Of a stretch of DNA of 5,037 bases, positions 1-4,818 are shown piece by piece (positions within the stretch are counted from its first letter, which is position 1; every line of letters starts with the position of its first letter). This DNA is from an uncultured Thermomicrobiales bacterium (GTDB taxonomy: Bacteria; Chloroflexota; Chloroflexia; Thermomicrobiales; UBA6265), in assembly GCA_902806395.1 (NCBI GenBank), contig CADCWH010000294.1, forward strand, positions 1 through 5,037. Reading direction: 5' to 3'. The notes below the pieces were generated by a model. It was given only the letters and a program-made list of their open reading frames with translations. It had not been told where the DNA came from and ran no database searches. The position numbers and the translations under genes are program-made.

Positions 1-192
1 AAGGTAGCGTAGGGACAAACCCTATTGGACGCGCAGCAGGTCGGCCTCGGAGTACCGGCGATGAACGCCCTCGGAGTGGCTGGTGGGCCTGATGAGGCCG
101 GTTCGGTCATAGTGGCCAAGCGTCCGGGTCGTCACGCCCGTCCGCCCCGCCACCTCGCCGATCCGGTACTCCCGCCCCCGCCCACGTCCCAT
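1..192 (-). pseudogene. MerR-family transcriptional regulator, interrupted by an in-frame TAG and cut by the window edge
   Basis: Read on the minus strand from the ATG at 192-190, the protein begins with a short Arg/Gly-rich lead and then a MerR winged-helix DNA-binding head: YRIGEVAGRTGV (residues 9-20), HYDRTGLIRP (27-36) and HRRYSEADLLRVQ (44-56). A TAG at 24-22 stops it after 56 residues. The same frame continues past the stop to the window edge as GLSLRYL, which is what follows the LLRLQ segment in intact relatives, so one residue, probably Gln (CAG to TAG), has become a stop. Two positions that are usually well kept also look altered: Gly26, where relatives carry Arg or His before HYD, and Val43 in place of the Gly of the SEAGYRRY wing. 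An AAGG Shine-Dalgarno lies 6 bases before the ATG. The effector domain would lie outside the window. The family call is firm. Decay is likely, but a sequencing error or a DNA-binding-only short protein remains possible. Confidence 0.75.
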
Positions 193-210
193 CCCACACC
201 TTCAGTCCCG

Positions 211-241
211 AGCGTAGCGCATGCCATAGGAGTCGAATCAA
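211..241 (-). promoter_or_regulatory. Candidate promoter of the MerR-type gene with a 19-bp spacer
   Basis: On the minus strand TTGATT (241-236) and TACGCT (216-211) resemble -35 and -10 boxes and are separated by exactly 19 bases. The predicted transcription start, about 204, leaves a leader of roughly 12 bases that carries the AAGG ribosome site. A 19-bp spacer is the known hallmark of promoters controlled by MerR-family proteins, which untwist the over-long spacer. This would fit autoregulation. No clear dyad fills the spacer, so the regulatory reading is inference. Confidence 0.35.
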
Positions 242-317
242 CGGACCGGCCCCCGAGCGTGAGCATCCCCTGACCACACCGTTCCGCTGGACACCGGGCC
301 TCGCTCGGGGTGGCGCG

Positions 318-347
318 TTGTGGCCGGTTCGCGGCGCCGCGTATCAT
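318..347 (+). promoter_or_regulatory. Candidate promoter for the glycosyltransferase gene, with a palindrome against the -10 box
   Basis: TTGTGG (318-323) and TATCAT (342-347) form a plausible -35/-10 pair with an 18-base spacer. The last 12 bases of the spacer, CGCGGCGCCGCG (330-341), are a perfect palindrome that ends directly at the -10 box, a normal place for a repressor operator. GC-only palindromes arise easily in a genome this rich in G and C. The start would lie about 135 bases before the GTG at 487, giving a fairly long leader with no other recognisable element. Confidence 0.35.
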
Positions 348-486
348 GGCCCACGACGATCGATGATGGTCGCCCGGGGATGACCGGATTCCGGCCGCTC
401 CGCGGCCGAGGGCTGGACAGGGCTGCGGCCACGACACCGGGGGCGACGCCGATGCGGGGGCGAGCGGGCAGGGGAGGCGACGACGC

Positions 487-1632
487 GTGAAGATCGCCCT
501 GGTCTCGCCCTACAACTTCCACCACGCGGGCGGGGTCTCCGAGCACATCAGCCACCTCCGCGACGAGTTCCGGCGCCTCGGTCACCAGGTGACCATCATC
601 GCCCCTCGCACCGCCAAGGGCGGCTGGGACGCCCAGGACGGGTTCTACGGCGTCGGTCGTGCCCTGGCGATCCCGGCCGGCGGCTCCCGAGCCCGCCTGA
701 CCTTCGATGTCTCCCTCTACGCCGATGTGAAGGCGATGATGCTCCGCGAGCGGTTCGACGTGGTCCACCTCCACGAGCCGCTGATGCCCGTCCTCCCCTA
801 TATGGTCCTGCTGAACTCGACCGCCGTGAACGTCGGCACCTTCCACGCGTACCGGACCATCAATCACTGGTACACCGTCTTCAAGCCCTACATGTCATTC
901 GTGCTGGGCCGCCTCGATGGCCGGATCGCGGTCTCCGAACCGGCCCGCGAGTTCGTCCGCCAGTATTTTGACGGTCCCTACGACGTGATCCCCAACGGGA
1001 TCGATGTCCACCGTTACGCCGCCGATATCGAGCCCTTCCCGTGGGCCCACGACGGCACCCCCCGGATCCTGTTCGTCGGCCGCTTCGACGAGTCCCGGAA
1101 GGGGTTCAAATACCTGCTGCGGGCCCTGCCGCTGGTCCAGCAGCAGTTCCCCCGGGCCCGCCTGGTGGTGGTCGGGACGGGCAAGCCAGAGAAGTTCGCC
1201 GGCCTGATGGAGCGGCACGGCGTCCATGGGGTGGACATGGTCGGCTTCGTGGATCAGGAGACGAAGTCCCGCTACTACGCCAGTTGCGACATCTGCTGCT
1301 TCCCCTCGGTCCGCAACGAGAGTTTCGGCTACGTCGTGCTGGAGGGGATGGCCTCGGGCAAACCGGTCGTCGCCGCCGACATCCCCGGCTACGCCAGCAT
1401 CCTGACCCACGAGCGAGAGGGGCTGCTGGTTCCCCCACAGGACCCGGAGGCCCTGGCCCTGGCCCTCGTCCGGGTCCTGGCCGACGCGCCGCTGCGGGGC
1501 CGATTGGGCCAAGCCGGGCGAATCACGGCCGCCCGGTACGACTGGTCGATGGTCGCGGCCCGTGTCCTCGACGTCTACGCCGAGGCCGCCGAGCGGGCTC
1601 GCGTCGCCCCCTGGCGGATCGCCGCCCCCTGA
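487..1632 (+). CDS. GT4-family glycosyltransferase, PimA-like (phosphatidylinositol alpha-mannosyltransferase type)
   Basis: This 381-residue GT-B enzyme is likely to transfer a sugar, probably mannose from GDP-mannose, to a lipid-linked inositol on the cytoplasmic face of the membrane. The N-terminal domain has the glycine loop GGVSEH (residues 15-20), VVHLHEP (92-98) and GTFHAYRT (117-124). His120 corresponds to the conserved active-site His of PimA. The C-terminal domain has PNGID (169-173), GRFDESRKG (198-206) with the Arg and Lys that bind the nucleotide-sugar phosphates, and NESFGYVVLEGMASGKPVV (277-295), which contains the EX7E pair Glu278/Glu286. Length, GGV loop, GRFDESRKG and the closing YDWS motif all match PimA rather than generic GT4 enzymes. 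The GTG start follows GGGGAGG (471-477) at a 9-base distance. The next gene is a probable phosphatidylinositol-phosphate synthase, which supports an inositol lipid acceptor. The family is certain. Donor and acceptor are inferred, and another lipid-sugar role is possible. Confidence 0.9.
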   Translation: MKIALVSPYNFHHAGGVSEHISHLRDEFRRLGHQVTIIAPRTAKGGWDAQDGFYGVGRALAIPAGGSRARLTFDVSLYADVKAMMLRERFDVVHLHEPLMPVLPYMVLLNSTAVNVGTFHAYRTINHWYTVFKPYMSFVLGRLDGRIAVSEPAREFVRQYFDGPYDVIPNGIDVHRYAADIEPFPWAHDGTPRILFVGRFDESRKGFKYLLRALPLVQQQFPRARLVVVGTGKPEKFAGLMERHGVHGVDMVGFVDQETKSRYYASCDICCFPSVRNESFGYVVLEGMASGKPVVAADIPGYASILTHEREGLLVPPQDPEALALALVRVLADAPLRGRLGQAGRITAARYDWSMVAARVLDVYAEAAERARVAPWRIAAP

Positions 1633-1739
1633 GGTGGGACAGGGGATGGTCGTCGGGCGGTGGCCGGCGCTTCGATCACCATCGACGTGCCACACAGTCG
1701 GTGGGCGCGCTAACCCCCTATCCCCTTCCGCTCGTCACG

Positions 1740-1778
1740 TTGGCAGCCATGCCCCCGGCCCGCCATACTGCCGGGGGC
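1740..1778 (+). promoter_or_regulatory. Promoter candidate for the phosphatidyltransferase gene, overlapped by a 9-bp inverted repeat
   Basis: TTGGCA (1740-1745, five of six consensus bases) and CATACT (1764-1769, four of six) are spaced by 18 bases. A perfect inverted repeat, GCCCCCGGC (1751-1759) and GCCGGGGGC (1770-1778), brackets the -10 box with a 10-base gap. One arm lies in the spacer and the other runs to the expected transcription start near 1776. As DNA this looks like an operator. In RNA reading through from the glycosyltransferase gene it could form a strong hairpin about 120 bases past that stop codon, but no T-run follows, so an intrinsic terminator is not supported. Confidence 0.45.
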
Positions 1779-1807
1779 GTCAGATGGGCCACCACGGCCC
1801 CGGGCGC

Positions 1808-1814
1808 AGGAGGG
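1808..1814 (+). promoter_or_regulatory. Ribosome binding site fixing the GTG start at 1825
   Basis: AGGAGGG is a near-perfect Shine-Dalgarno sequence 10 bases before the GTG at 1825. It decides this start, since the codon is not ATG and no other start lies close by. Confidence 0.7.
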
Positions 1815-1824
1815 ACAGGCGGCG

Positions 1825-2451
1825 GTGATCTCTGAACGCATTGGTCACTGGGTCCGGGGCTACGTCCTGACCGTCGGTCACGCGCTCGCCCGGATGGGCC
1901 TCAGCGCGAACATGCTGACCGTGATCGGCCTGGCCCTCAATATCGGGGTCGCCGTGGTGATCGCCTCTGGTCACCCGCGTTGGGGTGGCGCCCTGCTCCT
2001 CGTGGCCAGCGCCTTCGACATGGCTGACGGGGCCGTTGCCCGGGCCACCAACACGATGAGCCGCTTCGGCGGCTTCCTCGATTCCACCCTGGACCGCTAT
2101 TCCGAGGTCGTGGTCTACCTTGGTGTCCTGATCTACCTGCTCAGTACCGGCGATGCCGAGGTCGGTGCCATCCTGGTCTTCATCGCCTCCGCCGGAGCCC
2201 TCCTGATCAGCTACGCCCGGGCCCGGGCCGAAGCCGCCGGGTACACCGCCTCGGTCGGTCTCGTCGCCCGGCCGGAGCGGATCATCCTCCTCGCCCTCTG
2301 CCTGGTGCTGAATGAACCCCTCTGGGCCCTCTGGATCCTGGCCGTCGCCACCCACATCACCGCCTTGACCCGGATCGTCCACGTCTGGCGCCTCTCGACC
2401 CGCGACCCCGCCCCCGCACCGACCGCGGCGACCCCATCGGAGCGCCCCTGA
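1825..2451 (+). CDS. CDP-alcohol phosphatidyltransferase, probable phosphatidylinositol-phosphate synthase type
   Basis: This 208-residue integral membrane enzyme displaces CMP from a CDP-activated lipid with a phosphorylated polyol, most likely inositol phosphate. The complete family signature D-x2-DG-x2-AR-x8-G-x3-D-x3-D is present, with Asp65, Asp68, Gly69, Arg73, Gly82, Asp86 and Asp90; the four Asp bind metal and act in catalysis. Downstream, ISYARARAEAAG (128-139), ARPERI (148-153) and TRIVHVW (182-188) align with the parts of actinobacterial phosphatidylinositol-phosphate synthase (PgsA1) that hold the inositol phosphate. The Lys of the usual SYxKARAE is Arg132 here. Hydrophobic stretches at about 29-49, 53-66, 95-107, 113-130, 153-165 and 169-182 fit the six-helix fold. 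The C-terminal 20 residues are Pro/Ala-rich and probably loose. It follows a PimA-like gene and ends 3 bases before the next ORF. Family membership is firm, and inositol phosphate is the best-supported substrate. Phosphatidylglycerol-phosphate synthase is less likely because of the ARAE/RPER pattern. Confidence 0.9.
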   Translation: MISERIGHWVRGYVLTVGHALARMGLSANMLTVIGLALNIGVAVVIASGHPRWGGALLLVASAFDMADGAVARATNTMSRFGGFLDSTLDRYSEVVVYLGVLIYLLSTGDAEVGAILVFIASAGALLISYARARAEAAGYTASVGLVARPERIILLALCLVLNEPLWALWILAVATHITALTRIVHVWRLSTRDPAPAPTAATPSERP

Positions 2452-2454
2452 CCC

Positions 2455-2769
2455 ATGACCGACCCCTCCTCGTCCGGCAGTGGCCCGGGCCGGTCGCCGT
2501 CTGATCCCGACCCAACCCCGATCGACCCCACCGCGCCCCAGGTGCCGGTCGCGCCAGACCGCTCCGCGACCGAGCCGGATGACCCGGCCGCTTCCCCCAC
2601 TCCGGTCTCGCTCTTCGGCGACCCGCCCACCGACCCTCTCGCCGATGTCCCGGTGACCGACTATGAGGGCATCGGATCGGCCTCCCGTTCCTGCCTGGTG
2701 ATCCTGCTCTTGGCGACGGCGATCGTCGTGCTGATCTGCGTGAGCACCATCATCCGCGCCATCACCTGA
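2455..2769 (+). CDS. Small Pro-rich protein with a C-terminal membrane anchor, unrecognised
   Basis: I do not recognise this 104-residue protein. Residues 1-65 are dominated by Pro, Asp, Ser and Thr with no predicted fold. Residues 66-78 contain a short mixed segment (VTDYEGIGSASRS), and residues 80-100 form one strong hydrophobic helix with two Cys, followed by only four residues. This is a tail-anchored layout, so most of the chain would sit on one face of the membrane, probably the cytoplasmic face because no signal peptide is present. The ATG lies 3 bases after the phosphatidyltransferase stop with no Shine-Dalgarno of its own in the gap, which implies translational coupling and shared expression. 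The sharp switch from a polar body to a clean transmembrane helix, in this frame only, supports a real gene. A role as partner of the lipid synthase is only a guess from position. Confidence 0.7.
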   Translation: MTDPSSSGSGPGRSPSDPDPTPIDPTAPQVPVAPDRSATEPDDPAASPTPVSLFGDPPTDPLADVPVTDYEGIGSASRSCLVILLLATAIVVLICVSTIIRAIT

Positions 2770-2947
2770 CACGCACTGACCGATGATTCCGTGGCCGGGC
2801 TCCCGGATTGCCCCGACGCGATGGTTTCTGCACTGTCACGACCTCGGCCGTCTCCTCCCGCGTCGCCTGTCCTACACTACCCGGGCGATGACCCTGGGGA
2901 CTTGACCCGGGCTCCGCACCGTCGTCGCCAGCATGGGAGGTCCGCCG
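2770..2947. other. Intergenic region before the amidase gene
   Basis: This 178-base gap has no coding signal on either strand. TACACT (2873-2878) is a possible -10 box of the same TANNNT type as others in the window, about 70 bases before the amidase start, but no convincing -35 box lies 16-18 bases upstream. A short CCGGG/CCCGG repeat at 2793-2804 has only a 2-base gap and no T-run, so it does not support a terminator. Confidence 0.3.
2935..2940 (+). promoter_or_regulatory. Ribosome binding site deciding the amidase start
   Basis: GGGAGG lies 7 bases before the ATG at 2948. It overlaps the upstream in-frame ATG at 2933, so it can serve only the later start. Confidence 0.65.
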
Positions 2948-3820
2948 ATGCACCCGTCCGATGACGCCAGCGCGGGGATCCTGCGCGTCGCCGCCGTCCA
3001 GATGAACACCGGGGCCGATGTTGCCAAGAACGTCGAGACGGCCCTGGCCCTGATCGACCGGGCCGCAGCGACCGGCGCCCGCCTCGTCGCCCTGCCCGAG
3101 GTCTGGACTTACCTCGGCCCCGATGAGGGCTCCCTGGACGCCGCCGAGCCGATCCCCGGCCCGACGACGGACCTCTTGGCCGAACGGGCCCGCCGCCACG
3201 GCATCTTCATTCACGCCGGCAGCATCGCCGAGCGGGTCCCGGGCGAGCCGCTGGTCCGCAACACCACCGTGGTGATGGATCCGGACGGTGAGATCATCGC
3301 CCGATACAGCAAGATCCACCTGTTCGACGTGGTCCTGGACGGCGTGGCGACCTACCGGGAGTCGGCGACGGTGACCCCCGGTGACGAGGTGGTGACCTTC
3401 GACATCGACGGCTTCCCGATCGGCCTAGCGATCTGCTACGACCTGCGATTCCCGGAGCTCTTCCGCATCTTGGCCATCCATGGCGCCGAGGCGATCATCC
3501 TGCCGGCGGCCTTCACGATGACCACCGGCAAGGACCACTGGGAGACCCTGCTCCGGGCCCGGGCGATCGAGAACGGCCTCTACATGGTGGCCCCCGCCCA
3601 GTTCGGCATGCACGCGCCCGACAAGTGGTGCTACGGCCGCTCCCTGGTCATCGACCCCTGGGGCACCGTCCTGGCGACCGCCCCGGACGGCGAGGGCATC
3701 ATCGTCGCCGACCTCGACCGGGCCCGCGTCGCCGCCGTCCGTCGCCAGATCCCCGCCCTCGCCAACCGCCGCCCGGAGGCCTACCGCTGGCCGGAGACGA
3801 CGATGGCGGTGGCACGGTAG
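2948..3820 (+). CDS. Nitrilase-superfamily carbon-nitrogen hydrolase, Nit1-like (deaminated glutathione amidase type)
   Basis: This 290-residue cytoplasmic amidase hydrolyses a small carboxamide through a Glu-Lys-Cys triad. All three are present: Glu51 in LVALPEVW, Lys122 in YSKIHLFDV, and Cys163 in GLAICYDLRFPELFR. Beyond the triad, YRES (136-139), GKDHWETLLRARAIENGLYM (194-213), YGRSLVIDPWGTVLA (229-243) and the closing RRPEAYRW are the pattern of the Nit1/Nit2 branch. This branch cleaves deaminated glutathione or omega-amides of 2-oxoacids, repairing transaminase side-products. The HWE and YGRS-DPWGT segments favour the Nit1 side. I chose the ATG at 2948 because GGGAGG (2935-2940) sits 7 bases before it. 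An in-frame ATG at 2933 would add five residues and has no ribosome site. Length is normal. It stands alone, convergent with the membrane-protein gene. The exact substrate cannot be read from the sequence. Confidence 0.93.
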   Translation: MHPSDDASAGILRVAAVQMNTGADVAKNVETALALIDRAAATGARLVALPEVWTYLGPDEGSLDAAEPIPGPTTDLLAERARRHGIFIHAGSIAERVPGEPLVRNTTVVMDPDGEIIARYSKIHLFDVVLDGVATYRESATVTPGDEVVTFDIDGFPIGLAICYDLRFPELFRILAIHGAEAIILPAAFTMTTGKDHWETLLRARAIENGLYMVAPAQFGMHAPDKWCYGRSLVIDPWGTVLATAPDGEGIIVADLDRARVAAVRRQIPALANRRPEAYRWPETTMAVAR

Positions 3821-4015
3821 ACAACACGGAGGTTTCTGGAGGCCCGGAGCCTGGGATCGACCCCGCGGCGCGTTACCGTTGACGACATCGGACGCAACCG
3901 AACCCGAGTCATGGAACCGTCGACATGGCGAATCAGTGGTCACCCGGCGGGATGGGGAGGCGACCCAGTCAACCGCGTACAGAGCGACCGGCAAGCGTTC
4001 CTGGGAACCACTCGC

Positions 4016-4609
4016 TTACGCCGCTCTGAGCACGATCTCCCGAGTGGCATTCCTACGAAGCGTCCGCGGCGCTGTGCCGAGCACGAGCCAGACAAGCCCG
4101 TGCCCAATAGCCCCGGAATAGTCCCCGGTGCTGGACAGCGAGCTGATCGCCGACGGGGCGAGGCCCGCCACGACGGCTAGCGGCCGGGAGATCGCGATCG
4201 CGATCTCGGCCCAATCCGGCAGTACCCGTGCCCAGACCATGGCGACCCTGAAGAACACGAATCCCAGGAGCCATGTGACGACGCCCGCCGGGAGCACGAT
4301 ACGTGTCAGTGGGTCGGCGTCGGTGATGATGCCGACCTGCCCGACGAGGGTCACCACCATGCCGATGATCGAGCACCAGGCCCCGATCCCTTCCAGGCGA
4401 TCGGCATGGTCGCGTTGGACGGCGTGGAGCCCGAGGACGCCACCAAGGCTGGGCGCGTACGGTACGACGAACAGGACATTGAGGAAGCTCGCCGGCTGCG
4501 CCGTCAGAATCGAGAGCAGGCTCAATGAGACCCAGGCGACGCCAGCGCTGATGCAAACGGCGATAGCGTGCCGACCGCGGCGTAAGTGAGCACGGCGTTC
4601 CCGTTCCAC
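4016..4609 (-). CDS. Multi-pass integral membrane protein, unrecognised
   Basis: This 197-residue protein begins with a basic segment (MERERRAHLRRGRH) and then has about six hydrophobic stretches, near residues 14-36, 42-64, 75-96, 104-127, 135-155 and 164-180. It ends with a basic tail (RTLRRNATREIVLR). The start charges favour a cytoplasmic N-terminus. The RVLPDWAE segment (128-135) before a helix resembles the VLPRWA element seen in several uncharacterised small membrane proteins of Chloroflexota and Actinomycetota; this is a weak likeness. No catalytic or ligand motif is visible. The GTG at 4609 is the only start that keeps the first helix, but it lacks a good Shine-Dalgarno sequence, so the N-terminus is uncertain. 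Third positions are less uniformly G/C than in the plus-strand genes, with codons such as TTA, ATT and AAT, which may mean different ancestry. It lies downstream of, and in the same direction as, the ester cyclase fragment. Function unknown. Confidence 0.75.
   Translation of the reverse strand: MERERRAHLRRGRHAIAVCISAGVAWVSLSLLSILTAQPASFLNVLFVVPYAPSLGGVLGLHAVQRDHADRLEGIGAWCSIIGMVVTLVGQVGIITDADPLTRIVLPAGVVTWLLGFVFFRVAMVWARVLPDWAEIAIAISRPLAVVAGLAPSAISSLSSTGDYSGAIGHGLVWLVLGTAPRTLRRNATREIVLRAA
4188..4207. repeat. 20-bp perfect palindrome with a GCGATCGC core, inside the membrane-protein gene
   Basis: GAG-ATCGCGATCGCGAT-CTC reads the same on both strands across all 20 bases and carries GCGATCGC at its centre (4194-4201). 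It encodes EIAIAIS in the fifth helix of the membrane protein. It also contains a short tandem of GATCGC units, which is enough to generate the symmetry. No second copy was seen in the window. Confidence 0.6.
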
Positions 4610-4818
4610 ACACGAGGTCCCGCGGTCCGTAAGGGTCCCACGCCACCCGCATCGTCTGTCGCCTCTGGGTTCGTGGTGATTTCTGGGAGACTCCAGTGCG
4701 CTGCCAGCCCACCAGACCAGGTCGGCCCCACCGCACTACCGCGTCCTCGGCAGTGCGAGCGGGGGGACACGTCGAGCCCCCCGCCAGTCGCCGACCCGTC
4801 GGGGTCCAACCTCGCCCC
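4610..4818. other. Intergenic region between the ester cyclase fragment and the membrane-protein gene
   Basis: This 209-base gap should hold the end of the cyclase transcript and the control region of the membrane-protein gene. I found no good -35/-10 pair on the minus strand. The frame stays open through much of it, but translations are low-complexity and match no family. A GGGGGG/CCCCCC repeat (4761-4782) is its only notable structure. Confidence 0.4.
4761..4782 (-). terminator. Possible hairpin after the ester cyclase gene
   Basis: GGGGGG (4761-4766) and CCCCCC (4777-4782) can pair around a 10-base loop, about 40 bases past the cyclase stop on the minus strand. No T-run follows, so it could at most slow polymerase or protect an RNA end. 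It is a weak terminator call. Confidence 0.2.

Noticed and set aside
1..192. UAG recoding as the explanation for the MerR stop
   Set aside because: TAG ends two other genes in the window at family-typical ends, so a reassigned TAG codon is not supported. Local suppression cannot be excluded.
238..867. Minus-strand frame spanning the divergent control region and the glycosyltransferase start
   Set aside because: The translation is composition-driven and runs across the GT4 N-terminal motifs on the other strand.
895..1695. Minus-strand open frame opposite the glycosyltransferase (266 residues)
   Set aside because: Low-complexity Gly/Asp/Val/Gln composition and no family pattern. The plus-strand GT4 motifs are unambiguous.
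1751..1778. Inverted repeat read as a rho-independent terminator of the glycosyltransferase
   Set aside because: No T-run follows the stem and it overlaps promoter-like boxes, so an operator or read-through hairpin is the better description.
1780..2772. Long open frame on the minus strand opposite the phosphatidyltransferase and the small anchored protein (330 residues)
   Set aside because: The translation is Gly/Asp/Arg/Gln-rich with no motif. The plus strand carries the full CDP-alcohol phosphatidyltransferase signature, so this is a high-GC antisense shadow.
2793..2804. CCGGG-CT-CCCGG as a terminator after the small anchored protein
   Set aside because: A 2-base loop is too tight and no T-run follows.
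3425..3994. Minus-strand open frame opposite the amidase C-terminus
   Set aside because: It covers the catalytic Cys region of a clear nitrilase-family gene and has no motif of its own.
3879..4121. Small plus-strand frame starting with TTG, in the gap after the amidase
   Set aside because: It has no ribosome site and a low-complexity Ser/Thr/Arg-rich translation, and its second half is antisense to the membrane-protein gene. The gap 3821-4015 otherwise shows no clear terminator or gene.
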